Positions 1 to 11,150 of a stretch of 64,000 nt of DNA are shown in pieces. Made by a program: the position numbers and the translations under genes. This DNA comes from Persicaria tinctoria. Its lineage: Eukaryota > Streptophyta > Magnoliopsida > Caryophyllales > Polygonaceae. Position 1 is the first letter of the stretch, and each line of letters begins with the position of its first letter. The DNA is taken from positions 8,184,001 through 8,248,000 of the forward strand of contig JBANSL010000005.1 of NCBI GenBank assembly GCA_037127255.1, given 5' to 3'. The notes below the pieces were generated by a model. The model saw only the letters and a list, made by a program, of their open reading frames with translations. It had not been told where the DNA came from and made no database searches.

Positions 1-415
1 AGCTTTTCGACTCTGTCTTCAATCGCACTTTCCCGAGTCCTCGTTAATCCGATTGACGCATATTCATATGCGTTGGAAAGCTATTTTCAAGGACTACAAA
101 TCTCATGAAGGCTCCAGAACTTGAATCGAAGTGATGGATGACGAAAATAAGACTTTTCTCCAGCTGCACCTATTTCCCCTTTTGCTTGGCTTCTCCATTG
201 CCTTCATGATTTTTCATTAAGCTCTAAGGTGCGTTGAAACTCTTCCAAATCAGCTCCCAAACCTACAAAATCACACCAAAGCTTGTGTAGACTCCATATC
301 TTGCAATATTAAGCATAACTACACATTTTCCTTATTTTCCCAATATAAAAGCTAATAAAAGGATTTGAATGAAATGAAAACATGATGTAAAATAAGACCA
401 AAAATGCGGACATCA
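1..415 (-). repeat. Partial 3' LTR of the gypsy-like element
   Basis: This is a direct repeat of 6702-7116 and ends in CA on the plus strand (TG on the element strand) at 415. Only the 415 bp next to the internal region are inside the window. Differences from the other LTR are single substitutions. Confidence 0.9.
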
Positions 416-432
416 AAACACCCCATACTTAG
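416..432 (-). other. Polypurine tract next to the 3' LTR
   Basis: On the element strand the sequence just before the LTR start reads AAGTATGGGGTGTTT, the expected place and composition for a plus-strand priming tract. A close relative of this motif and its neighbour occurs again at about 2008-2045. Confidence 0.6.
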
Positions 433-2360
433 ACTTGCTTGTCCTCAAGCAATAACCAAACAATAACCACTACCTACAACACATCCTTCAAGTCTTTGCC
501 TTCGCCAAAAAGCAACATCATAAACGCAAGTGGTCTAAAAGAATCAAGCAATCAAACGTCATCACACATATATAGGCAACTCTAAGCAAAAGCAATCGAA
601 ATCCAACCTCACAAGGATATATGTGTTTCACTCAACTCTCAATGTGTTTAGGCTTTGAATAACATCTCTCAACTCAATCCTTAATGTAAAAAGCTACATA
701 GACATTGTTATTTATATCACCACTCTCTCCACCGGAGATGTCAAAGCAATCAAAATCATCAGGAGGACTTATGACTCAATGAAAGACTTCAAAGAAGACT
801 TCATTCGGCCGGGTTGTAATGGGGCTTGGTATGAAATAAAAGGCATGGAATTATTTAGGCAAATTGGTGCTAAAAATCCGGGAATCAAGACTCCTAAACT
901 TCCAACTCAACTCAACCAAACAACTCATCTCAAAATTCAGCACATAACCAATGCTCATCAACAATCAAGATCATCAACCCATGAAAATACTTCTAAACCA
1001 AAAATTTCATCCAACTCTCACATATAATAAACTAGGCTCTTAATAAACACTTTTTTTTTTCTGCATTTTTTTTTCACCGACATTTTCTTTTCTTTTTTCT
1101 TCTCCTTCGGCAATAATACATAAATTTTCGGAGCCTCTAAAGTATAAGAATAATATGAGGAATAATGCACAACCTTACATAACTTCACTCAAAGCATCTC
1201 AACAAAGCTCAACAACTTAGCTTCTTTTCCATCAAACTCAACTCAATAGATTTCCAACCAACTCTAAATCCTAATTCCCGGATAAAGGGTCAAGCTTATA
1301 ATCGGCTAGGAATCAATTTTGTGGAGCTAACAAAGAATAGGCCAAGGCTCAAATGGCTTCAAGAAAAGATAATATGTAAGGTAGGTAAATGAATGGATAA
1401 AATATGGCTAAGAAAATATAAGTCCTCCATCATCTAATTTCATCTAATTTTAATAAGCAATGAACTAGTATCTCATAATCGGTCTCAAGAAATAGATAAC
1501 CACATCAATGTCAAGAGGTAATCACATAAGGAGAGTAAATCACACATAAAAAATAGAGGGAAATATACAAATATGAAGAATATTCCCTATAAGGCCAAAA
1601 ATATCTCATTAGGACATATATTTGGATTTCAATCACCTCTACTTAGAATCATATGTGCTCAATTATAATCGCAAATCTAATTACCACATAAAAATCAAAC
1701 TTTCCAGGAGACTTAGGCTAAACCATCCAAACATATCATAGGTTTTACATGATCAAGTCAATTATTAGGCATCATCATAGGACATCTAAGTTAGGTGTTT
1801 CGAACTAAACTAAAAACTAAAACAAAGGCTAAAATAATAAATAAACATGCATTTTTTTCTTCTTTTTTTTCGACATTTTTCAATTTTTTTGTATTTTTTT
1901 TTATGGACTCAATAAAAATGCAAAATATGCGAAAGTACAAAATAATACAAAACAACACCACCAAAAACAAACCTCAAACCATAAGCGTATAGTAAGTTGT
2001 TACCCCCACCCCATACTTAAAAAATTACTTTGTCCTCAAAGTATAAGCTCAAAAATAAGAGATGGGTGTAAACAAAGACTTACAAGATAGAATTGGAGCT
2101 CTTTCCGACTGAAAATAGGTGCCATTGTTGTTGACCGGTGATAGTCGATGTCGACATGCTTCATGCTCCAAGGTTGTCCTTTCGTCATTCTTAGCACCCA
2201 CCTTCGTTAGCAATCAAAACCAAAACCTTCAAAAACAACGTTTAAAGCAAAACCAAAGCAAAATCCAAACCAAAACCAACAAAAATAAAATCCTAAATAA
2301 CCATAGTTTATGTACAAGCTCTAGATTTTTAAGTCGCTAGGCCGACTTCTTCTCTTAAGC
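433..2360. other. Non-coding 3' internal region of the gypsy-like element
   Basis: About 1.9 kb between the gag-protease stop and the polypurine tract. It is A-rich on the plus strand with T-runs near 1050-1085 and 1850-1905. I see no conserved coding frame. A second polypurine-like block on the minus strand lies at about 2003-2045, followed by a stretch rich in TTTTGGTTTTGG-like sequence up to 2300. The open frames here are short and lack any family signature. Confidence 0.6.
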
Positions 2361-5300
2361 TCATGTGGGCATTCGCAAGGCCCATGTGGCACGGGCCTCC
2401 TCCTCCGGACTCTCTAGTTTAACCTTGCATAGGACTCCTTCCTTGTCCTTTAACTCCATTGCGCCGGGTCGAATCCTGTGAATTTCGAATGGCCCAACCT
2501 TCCTCTCTTTGAATTTGCTAGGGAACCAATGGCTCTTGACCTTGGAGATGTACACCGTATCTCCTACCTCATAAGCTTTTGGATCTTCATTGCATCCCCT
2601 ACATAATCTCACAAACCAAGGCATACTTCTTCCATTCGTAATAGATAAGTTTTTAATGGAAATAGGGGAAGAGAAATTCATACCTTGACTTACCTTGTTG
2701 GGACCGGGATGGTGGTCTTCGGCCCAACTCTTTCCTTTCTCATCAAATCTTCCTTCCATGGTAGCACAACCATCTTCTTCACGTTGTCCTGCTGCTGGAG
2801 GTGTCGACGCCGAGGCTGAGGGTGTCGGCGCCGAGGGGTCAGCAGTGTCCTTTGTACTTTCGTCTCTCTCAACCTCTTGAAGGGTGGCCAAAAGCTCCTC
2901 AATGATGCTCTCTTCTTCTTCGGTGGGTGGTATACAAATGGACTCCTCATGAGTAAAGGTCTTCTCCATGTCCGTGTAAACCATCTTGACCTCCGTTTTT
3001 CTTACCTCCCTTAGATTGGGGTCAAATTGAAATTCAACAAGCTCATCCCCAATTTTGAAAGTTAGGAGACCTTTCCTCACATTGATAATCGCATCCACCG
3101 TGGCTAAGAAAGGGCGCCCTAAGATAATAGGCACAACAGGATCTATAGGCATATCAAGTACTATGAAATCGGTGGGAACATAGAACTTACCTACCTTTAT
3201 CGGTACATCATCCATCACACCGGTAGGTTCCACCGAGGAGTTGTCCGCCATATAGAGCCGCATGTTGACGGGTACTAGTGGTCCCATGTTAATCTTAGAC
3301 CATATGGAGAGTGGCATAAGGCTTGCGCTTGCACCAAGATCACATAGAGCTCGATATCGATGTTCGCCTAGGCCAATGGTGATGGTGAACTTGCCCGGGT
3401 CAGCCCTCTTTTCGGGAAAGTTGACGGCGTTGCAATCCTCCGAAATCTCTGACATAGACCTCTTATTGCTCAAGATCTCTTTCAAGAATTTGATGTACGC
3501 CGGCATCTCTTGAAGGGCCTCGGTAAAGGGGATAGTCACATTTAAGCCTTGGAGAATCTTCACAAATCTCCTAAACTTCCCTTCAGTGGGATCCTTGAGA
3601 GCCTTTGATGGATAAGGGAGCTGGGGTTTGGCTTTTGGAGTGGTCAATACATCGGGTGTAGGTGTGGGTTGGCCTGCAGAGGTATCGGCGCCGATAGTAG
3701 AGGGGTTGGCGTCGAGGGATTGTGCAGGAGCTTCCTCAGAGGTGTCGACGTCGAGGTCAGGGGTATCGGCGCCGAGGGTCTGTGTGCTTACAGCAGCTTC
3801 TGCAGTAGCTTTGTTTGCTGTCAGGGTGTCGGCGCCGAGGTCAGGGGTGTCGGCGTCGAGGACCTGTTTGAATGCAGTAGGTTTGTTCACTGTCAGGGTG
3901 TCGGCGCCGAGGGTAGAGGTGTCGGCGCCGAGGCCTGTGTTGGGTTGGCCGATTTTTTCTCCTTTCTCCTTGGCTTCCCTTTCCGGTAGAACCTTCCCAC
4001 TCCTTGTTTGAATGGCTGCGATATGTTGGGATTTGGGGTTGGTTTCATTTTGGCCGAGTAGTTGGCCACTTGGCTTTGGAATTTGAGCCGCCAATTGACC
4101 CAATTGGGTCTCAATGTTCTTCCTCCAAATATCAATGTCCCCGAACCTTGCATTCATGCCTCGCAGCTGCGTATTGATCTCCAAATTGGACTGTCTAGCA
4201 TCCGCCTTGGCCTCATCTTGGCCTTTCCTTAAATCTTCCAAAATATATGTCATATCATCCCTAGGTTGCTCACGTTCCACATGGCCTGGAGGTCTATATG
4301 GGGGCCGTTGATCATGTTGAGGAGGATGGTTGCCCCAATTGGAGTGCCCGTCGTTCCTTTGGTAGTAGTTGCCTTGGCTCCTATAAGGACCTCTCATGTA
4401 GTTTGCTCCTCCATATGAATCAGCGGATTGCACTTGTTCGACATGTGGGCAAGCGGTGGTAACGTGGGAAGTAGACCCACACTCTATGCATGGTTTGTTG
4501 TTGGAGAGAAATCTTACTTGCTTCTTCAATTTTCTATTCTCATCCTCCATATATTGTTGCCGCACATCAGGGTCAATCTCATCGGAAGGTTGATAAAGTG
4601 GCATCGATGGGGGAGGCCTCGCATCAATGTTCGTGGGGGTCCCATAAGTAGTATCAAAGTCCGTGAGCTTGTCAAGTGCATCCCACGCCTCTTGAGGAAG
4701 CATCTCAATGTACCTATAGGATGTGTGGATGTTGATCCGATCCTTAGTAGCCGAGTTGATGCCGTTGAAGAAGATCTCTTGCAAAACATAAGGTGGTTGC
4801 CAATGAGTAGGGCATTGGCGAATCAACTCCTTAAACCTCTCCCAAGTTTCGGCGAGAGTTTCATTCCTCAATTGCTTGAAGGTCGTGATCTTTTTGCGCA
4901 GCTCCGTCGTCTTCATAGGTGGAAAGAACTTGCTCATGAATAGATCATGAAGCTCTTCCCATGTGTTGATGGATCGCGGCGGCAAGCTTTCGAGCCAATG
5001 AAGGGCTTTTCCCACTAAGGACCAGCGGAAAGCCTTCAAGCGAACATATTCCAAGTTGGCTCCATCGGCTATAGTATCACACATCTCCTTGAACTCCTTC
5101 ATGTGCTCCATAGGGCACTCGTTGGGTTTCCCTTCGAAAGGAGTCCGCTTCACCATGGTGAGGAAGCTAGTCTTGATTTCAAAGTTGATATTGGGGAGAA
5201 GGATCGCCGACTCCGGCACCCGCAGCGTAGGGTGCATGTATTGACGAGCATTGGTTGGAATTCTCTCCAACTCTTCCCTAAGATTTTCGGCCTCCTCCCT

Positions 5301-5516
5301 TGCTTCCCTAGCGGCGTCAATCTCTCTTTGACGAGCTTGATTGGCAGCGGCTTCCCGCTGCGCCACCTCTTGATTCTCTTTGCGAAGCCTTTCTAGCTCC
5401 GCACGAAGTGTCTCCAAATCCTCCATCTTTTGCCTAAGCTTTTCCTTTAGACGTTGGTGTAGAACACGTTCAGGCTCGGTGAATGGATCGTATAGAGGAC
5501 GGTCACTTCTTTGCAT
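2361..5516 (-). CDS. Retrotransposon gag-protease polyprotein fused to an integrase C-terminal tail (1051 aa)
   Basis: A single uninterrupted frame. Residues 1-95 form a charged coiled coil. About 110-290 match the retrotransposon gag domain, with the WEELHDLFMSKFFPP and WERFKELIRQCP motifs. A CCHC zinc knuckle (CIECGSTSHVTTAC) lies near 345. About 535-640 is a low-complexity linker with repeated LGADT units. A retropepsin-like aspartic protease follows at about 715-830, with CDLGASASLMPLS as the active-site region and ILGRPFL later. About 975-1040 has VGDTVYISKVKSHWFPSKF and KERKVGPFEIHRIRPGAMEL, matching the C-terminal end of gypsy integrases. RT, RNase H and the integrase core, which normally lie between protease and that tail, are absent. 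Gag packages RNA and the protease processes polyproteins. Whether the protein is made is not known. Confidence 0.87.
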   Translation of the reverse strand: MQRSDRPLYDPFTEPERVLHQRLKEKLRQKMEDLETLRAELERLRKENQEVAQREAAANQARQREIDAAREAREEAENLREELERIPTNARQYMHPTLRVPESAILLPNINFEIKTSFLTMVKRTPFEGKPNECPMEHMKEFKEMCDTIADGANLEYVRLKAFRWSLVGKALHWLESLPPRSINTWEELHDLFMSKFFPPMKTTELRKKITTFKQLRNETLAETWERFKELIRQCPTHWQPPYVLQEIFFNGINSATKDRINIHTSYRYIEMLPQEAWDALDKLTDFDTTYGTPTNIDARPPPSMPLYQPSDEIDPDVRQQYMEDENRKLKKQVRFLSNNKPCIECGSTSHVTTACPHVEQVQSADSYGGANYMRGPYRSQGNYYQRNDGHSNWGNHPPQHDQRPPYRPPGHVEREQPRDDMTYILEDLRKGQDEAKADARQSNLEINTQLRGMNARFGDIDIWRKNIETQLGQLAAQIPKPSGQLLGQNETNPKSQHIAAIQTRSGKVLPEREAKEKGEKIGQPNTGLGADTSTLGADTLTVNKPTAFKQVLDADTPDLGADTLTANKATAEAAVSTQTLGADTPDLDVDTSEEAPAQSLDANPSTIGADTSAGQPTPTPDVLTTPKAKPQLPYPSKALKDPTEGKFRRFVKILQGLNVTIPFTEALQEMPAYIKFLKEILSNKRSMSEISEDCNAVNFPEKRADPGKFTITIGLGEHRYRALCDLGASASLMPLSIWSKINMGPLVPVNMRLYMADNSSVEPTGVMDDVPIKVGKFYVPTDFIVLDMPIDPVVPIILGRPFLATVDAIINVRKGLLTFKIGDELVEFQFDPNLREVRKTEVKMVYTDMEKTFTHEESICIPPTEEEESIIEELLATLQEVERDESTKDTADPSAPTPSASASTPPAAGQREEDGCATMEGRFDEKGKSWAEDHHPGPNKVSQGMNFSSPISIKNLSITNGRSMPWFVRLCRGCNEDPKAYEVGDTVYISKVKSHWFPSKFKERKVGPFEIHRIRPGAMELKDKEGVLCKVKLESPEEEARATWALRMPT

Positions 5517-5613
5517 AAACCTTCAAACAAAACAAAGAAAACAAAATTAAAAATAAAGGTGGGGATGGGCTATTCCCAACCCTAAAACAACTAGACTAGG
5601 CGCGATTGATTAC

Positions 5614-5631
5614 TCCCCGGCAACGGCGCCA
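5614..5631 (-). other. Primer binding site (tRNA-Asp type)
   Basis: On the element strand, three bases after the 5' LTR end, the sequence TGGCGCCGTTGCCGGGGA matches the primer site common in plant gypsy elements, usually assigned to tRNA-Asp. Its position fixes the inner LTR boundary at 5635. Confidence 0.8.
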
Positions 5632-5634
5632 ATT

Positions 5635-7116
5635 TGACGTGCGTGAGGGGAGATCGATGCCTATGCTCACTCCAATCAAATAAATTTATGCTCGAATCCC
5701 TCTATAGTATAGTGGAAATCAAGGTCGATCCAAGGGAGTATGTCAGCGGTTCTATCCTAGTTGTTTTATGGACGAAAATAGGGGAATAAATGCTAAAGTG
5801 GCTGCTGTAATTTATGGTAAATTCACTTAAATCGGCTCAAGTAACAAGTAAATAACACGAATGCAATATATGAGAAGGAACTTCCAAGATTAGGGCTAAC
5901 CACAACAACAAACACATGTATAAATCAATGAATCATGTAAGAAATCATGCTTTTATCTTAAAGAGATAGCTTTCGCATACTCAACAAATAGACAATAGAG
6001 GCGATCACATAAAACCTATTTGTTTCTACCTTTCATTAATTAGATCTCTTTTACTTTCGTCAAAGATCCCTAATTACTATCAATGTTAACAATCTCCTCT
6101 TTCAATTCAATTGCAACAATGAATTCTCTTAAACTTTCATCAAAGGGTTAAGCACATGGGTAGAAGAAGATAAAAAACATCAAATAAACATAGATTCATT
6201 CATCCACACACATGTTCATTGTTGGGTTCACCCTAACCCTAGAAGATGGGGGAACTACTCACTCATTGCAAAGAAAAACACAAAAACAATGGAAGAATTC
6301 ATAATCTTAAATTGCATAAAACCAAACCTCAAATTAACGTCAATATTCTTCAACCAAAACTCCCAAAAAACGGCGTTCCTTGCTGCTGGAAAAATCAGCC
6401 GTGTGTTGTGTGTACCGAGAGATCCCTAATTAGCCTCTAATTGGCTTTATTTTAAAGATAAAAATTCTAAACTTAATCTCCAAGGAAATTAATAAAAATC
6501 TAACTAAGGAAAGATAAAATATTCCAAGTCTATCTAACTAAAAGATCCTAAAAGAAATTAGAAGAAAACCCTAATTAAAAAGCCCAATAGGTAATAAAAC
6601 AGCCCGCAGAAATTTCGCCTGGTGCGCAGGGTATCGGCGCCGAGGTCTAAGGTGTCGGCGCCGAGGTATCTGTTCGAATGCAGTAGCTTCTGTTTTTCTC
6701 CAGCTTTTCGACTCTGTCTTCAATCGCACTTTCCCGAGTCCTCGTTAATCCGATTGACGCATATTCATATGCGTTGGAAAGCTCTTTTCAAGGACTACAA
6801 ATCTCATGAAGGCTCCAGAACTTGAATCGAAGTGATGGATGACGAAAATAAGACTTTTCTCCAACTGCACCTATTTCCCCTTTTGCTTGGCTTCTCCATT
6901 GCCTTCATGATTTTTCATTAAGCTCTAAAGTGCGTTGAAACTCTTCCAAATCAGCTCCCAAACCTACAAAATCACACCAAAGCTTGTGTAGACTCCATAT
7001 CTTGCAATATTAAGCATAACTACACATTTTCCTTACTTTCCCAATATAAAAGCTAATAAAAGGATTTGAATGGAATGAAAACATGATGTAAAATAAGACC
7101 AAAAATGCGGACATCA
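5635..7116 (-). repeat. 5' LTR of the gypsy-like element (1482 bp)
   Basis: The LTR starts TGATGTCC on the minus strand at 7116 and ends in CA at 5635, next to the primer site. The part 6702-7116 is shared with the window-edge LTR. Positions 6622-6670 contain two GGTGTCGGCGCCGAGG-type units that also occur in the gag linker region. No coding content is recognised. Confidence 0.87.
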
Positions 7117-7844
7117 CTAGGCAACCCACTAATAAGTTGGGTACAGCCCAGACCAAACAAACTTACTTAAAACATTACACCAAAAGTCTTATATATCAAG
7201 TACTCTTCTAAAGGAGGACAAAGTACAAATGCATATGTTGTCTCATTTGAATCGAACCCTAGCTAAGACTCATCTTGAATAAGGTCCGAGGAGCTGTGAT
7301 GAAACACCAAATAAATAAATAATATTTTATTTACATATGCATAAATCGGGTTCCCGCTATATAAATAAACCCGTTTTTAGGTTAATTATAATATATCAAC
7401 CAAATTATGGGAAATTCCACCTAAGCCCACTAAAAATGGGAAAGTGTCCATTTGGATGACACTTGTCCCAGATATTGCTACACTTGTCGACAATCTTGGA
7501 ACATATGACGACACTTGTCGTCGACCTCATGACATGTGTCGATGAAGGCTCGTGTGTTTTCCTATAAATAGAGGGCAAGGCTTTGAGAATGAGGGTCGGT
7601 TTCGGAGGGCTGAAAGAGCCATCCCGAGTGGGATTCACCTTGCTCAGCGGGAGCCGACATTTGATGGAGCCCTGGGAGGACAGTGGTCCGCGGATGGCTT
7701 GAGCTCAGATCGGCACAGGTTTGGGTACGCGGACGGTAACCTCGTTGCGCGTTTCAGGTAAGCCTGATCGTCTGAGCTCGCCCACGCCCCACTTGATCCC
7801 GGAACCCTCCAGCACAGGATTCTTAAAATTGGGTTTCGTCAAAT
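7117..7844. other. Spacer between two retrotransposons with a TATA-containing promoter-like stretch
   Basis: No gene is recognised. A TATAAATA box at 7563-7570 lies downstream of several copies of ACACTTGTC at about 7458-7540. The sequence after the TATA box turns GC-richer (7600-7800). This could be a remnant LTR or a leader of the following copia element, but no second copy exists in the window to prove it. Confidence 0.35.
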
Positions 7845-10400
7845 GTGTCTTTACCTGTTTGGCATTTACGTTTGGGACATATTCCTTTTACACATATGCA
7901 TTTGTTTCCTTTTATAAAGAATGTTGGACCACTTCATGGTCATACATGTGATGTCTGTCCTAAAGCAAGACAGCATAGGGGTGTTTTCCCTGTGAGTTCA
8001 ATAAAATCGTCCTTTCCTTTTCAACTGTTACATGTAGACATTTGGGGACCATATCAAACTCATACTTACAATGGTAATAGGTTTTTTCTCACCTTTGTGG
8101 ATGATTATACGAGGACCACTTGGACCCATCTGTTACCACACAAAAACAATGCCTTTCCCACACTTCAAGCCTTTATTACCTTTGTCCAAACACAATTTCA
8201 GGTTCATGTTCAAACCATCAGATCTGACAATGGATTTGAATTTTGCAGTACAGAGGCCATTGCTTTTTATTAGAAGCTTGGCATTTTGCATCAGAAAACA
8301 TGTGTAGAAACTCCACAACAAAACGAGGTGGTTGAGAGAAAACACAAACACTTACTTGAGAAAGCTCGTGCCTTATTTTTTCAATCAGGGGTGCCTATGT
8401 CATACTGGGGAGAGTGTGTGCTTCATGCCACATATCTCATTAATCAATTTCCTTTGTCTTCCCTTAATAACCAAACCCCTTTTGAGCATCTTTACAACCG
8501 GTTACCCACTTATGATCATCTCAGACCCTTTGGTTGTTTGTGTTATGCCACAACTCTAAGAGCTAATAGACACAAATTTGACTCTCGAAGCACTGTGTGC
8601 ATTTTTCTTGGTTTCTCTCCTGGTGTCAAAGGATAAAAGCTTCTTGATGTCATCACTAAGAGGGTGTTTTTGTCTCGAGATGTTCAGTTTAAACAGACTA
8701 TTTTCCCTTTCTAAATCGTGATGCCAACAGGTCTGACACTTCCACACCTTTACCCCCCTTATGTCCATGACATTCATGATGATATTCCAGATACAACATT
8801 AGTGGTTCCTAATCCATCCACTCCTGTTGATCAGTCTCCTACACCAAACACATCCATTTATTCACCTTGTCCACCTCCCCAACCTGTCAATCGTTGCCAT
8901 TCTCAAAGAGCACATCATCCTCTTTCTCATACCTGGGATGAAGTATCACTGCCTACTCATAAGAAATCCATTGGTTGCCGCTGGGTTTATAAAATTAAAC
9001 TGAAAGCTGATGGTTCTGTCGAGCGTTTCAAGGCTTGTCTTGTTGCTAAGGGATACACTCAAGAGTATGGCATTGATTATGAGGAAACTTTCTATCCTGT
9101 TGTTCGTATGAACACCATTCGAATGCTCATTGCTTTAGCTGTTCATAAAGGCTGGGAAATGCATCAAATTGATGTTAACAATGCCTTCTTACACGGAGAT
9201 TTTCCAAAGGAAGTTTATATGATTATGCCTCCAGGGATTGCAAATGAATCTGGCAATGTGTGTAGGCTGCGTAAGTCACTCTATGGGCTTAAACAAGCCT
9301 CCCGACAATGGTATTCCAAATTGGCCTCTACTCTCCTCACACTTGGGTTTTGAATGTCAAAGTTTGATTCATCCTTGTTCCTTAAAGTCTCCTGTTCAGA
9401 TCTTATTGTGGTTGCCATCTATGTTGATGATATACTGATCACTGGATCAGATCATTGTCTTATTGCTCATCTCAAAGTCACTTTGGACACCTTGTTTAGC
9501 CTCAAGGACTTGGGATGTTTAAGTTTCTTTTTGGGCATGGAAGCTAAGCGATTTGATGATGGGCTTATCTTGCATCAGCACAAGTTTGCACAAGAATTAG
9601 TTGCTGATGCCAATGTCTCTGGTATGGCTACTTGTGCCACTCCATTACCATTAAATTTCAAGCTTAATCTTGACAGTGATGCTGATACACTTCCTAATCC
9701 CACTGTGTTTCGAAGTTTGATTGGTAAATTTAATTACCTCACGAACACGCGTCTAAACATTTAATTTGCTGTGCAGAGTCTGAGCCAGTTTATTCAACAT
9801 ACCAAGAAAAGTCATTTTGATGCTCTTATTCACTTGATCAGATATGTGAAAGGTACTCTGGGTTATGGTCTTCGTTTTAAGAAAGGTTGTGATATTAAGG
9901 TTCAAGCCTTTTCTGATAGTGATTGGGCTGCTTGCCCGATTTCTAGACGCTCAGTCACTGGTTATGTTCTGCTTATGGGTGATAATCCGGTTTGTTGGAA
10001 GTCAAAGAAACAGGCATCAGTTTCTAAGAGCTCCTCAGAAGCTGAGTATTGGGCAATGTCACAAGCAACATCTGAAGTGACATGGTTTGTTGGTCTTCTT
10101 CATGAGTTGGGGCTTCAGAATCTCACACTTGTCACTCTTCATTGTGATAACCGTTCAGCCCCTCATATTGCTCACAATCCTGTTTACCATGAGCAAACGA
10201 AACACATTGAAATTGATTGCCACTTCACTCGTGAAAAGGTCCTTGAAGGATTGTTGCAACTCTCGTTCCTTCCCAGTTCCCACACACAATCAGCTTGTTG
10301 ATGTGCTTACTAAAATCCTACCTTCTTCTCAACATCGACAGTTGTTGCTCAAGTTGGGTATGTCTCTTGACCCTCTAGCTTGCCGGGGGGGGGGGGGGAG
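7845..10400 (+). pseudogene. Ty1/copia pol remnant (GAG-pre-integrase, integrase, RT, RNase H)
   Basis: The reading frame is conserved but interrupted. In one frame it shows WHLRLGH (GAG-pre-integrase, about 7857), an integrase core with IWGPYQTH and IRSDNGFEF (8040-8240) and [17 protein letters not shown]. The RT part has [41 protein letters not shown] and YVDDILITG (about 9420). The RNase H part has FSDSDWAACPISRRS and SKSSSEAEYW (9910-10050). In-frame stops occur at 8271, 8634, 8712, 9351 and 9762. A frameshift near 10265-10285 moves the last segment (VDVLTKILPSSQHRQLLLK) to another frame. Gag, protease and the 5' LTR are missing, so this is a dead, 5'-truncated copy. Confidence 0.88.
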
Positions 10401-10850
10401 GAAGATGTGGTGGTGAGCAACACAATGCAACAACGATTCTAGGTGCCATGTCAACAATCAAAACCATCTCTTTGACAAGCAAAGACAACCGTTCATTCAA
10501 GAGTGAGATGGACGGAGGATAGAGATGGTGTTTGTTATGGGTTGTTATCTCCCGCTCTTTTTCATTTCTGTATATATTCAGATTGAATGTAATAAGTGAG
10601 GTTAAGACCTCATGTAATGAACTCATTTTGTTCTCCAGTTTATGATCAATAAAGTCATCGCCATTGATGGTCCAAAACCTCTCCTCTCTTCTCTGATTTT
10701 CCTCTACGATTCTGTGCGATCTGTTTGTTCGATTCATCTTCAATCCTTCAATTTCAGTTCCAGTTTTGTAAATCTGATAGAGGTTGTAACATCGGTCGAG
10801 TATAGGTAACTTGATCGATTTTTCAGAAGCGAGAAAGTTTTTGAAGATCA
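10383..10850 (+). repeat. Polypurine tract and probable 3' LTR of the copia remnant
   Basis: A purine block with a run of about 14 G at 10385-10398 follows the pol frame and is the likely priming tract. After it, starting near TGGTGGTGAGCAACA (about 10408), comes LTR-like sequence with AATAAAG-type polyadenylation context near 10650. The outer LTR end is not resolved, because no second LTR copy is in the window. Confidence 0.5.
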
Positions 10851-10988
10851 ATGTATGTTTTTGAAGTGGTTGATGTGCGAAATCAATGTATGTTCTTGAA
10901 ATGATCGAATTTGCAAGATCCGTGTTATATGATCGTTGTTAAGTGTTAAGGTTGGTAGGTACAGATTGTGACAATTAAGCACTATCAG

Positions 10989-11150
10989 TGTTCTAAAAAA
11001 CGTTAGGTGGATCATAGGTGGTGAGAGACCACCTAGCGTCTCGACGGCATCTAAGTGGTCAAAACGACCGCCTAGACGTGCCTAGGCGCCCGTCTAGCTA
11101 TAGGCAGAGAAGATCATCCACCGTCTATATGCGATTCTTAGAATAGTGAG
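10989..11150. repeat. Imperfect palindromic MITE-like fragment
   Basis: A short GC-richer block in AT-rich surroundings is dense in CCTAGGCG/CGCCTAG-type words. It is bounded by TTCTAA (10990s) and TTAGAA (about 11140), giving imperfect inverted symmetry. Such CTAGGC-rich fragments are frequent dispersed repeats in plants. The exact family and ends are not determined. Confidence 0.35.

Larger units (their letters stand above)
1..7116 (-). mobile_element. Ty3/gypsy-like LTR retrotransposon, gag-protease type lacking RT, left LTR truncated by window edge
   Basis: The element reads on the minus strand. The 5' LTR is 5635-7116. The 3' LTR is only partly present, as 1-415. Positions 1-415 match 6702-7116 with about five mismatches by my reading, so insertion is recent. 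Between the LTRs lie a tRNA-Asp-type primer binding site, one long gag-protease frame, about 1.9 kb of non-coding sequence and a polypurine tract. No reverse transcriptase or RNase H and no integrase core is present, so the element should depend on another element for replication. The gag type, the CDLGAS protease motif and the primer site resemble plant Athila/Tat-like gypsy elements; that lineage is inferred. The target duplication cannot be seen because the left end lies outside the window. Confidence 0.88.

Noticed and set aside
3628..4011. 127-codon plus-strand frame rich in VSAPR
   Set aside because: It is the opposite-strand shadow of the LGADT repeats in the gag frame.
10375..10851. 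158-codon minus-strand frame
   Set aside because: It runs backwards through the polypurine tract and LTR-like tail of the copia remnant.
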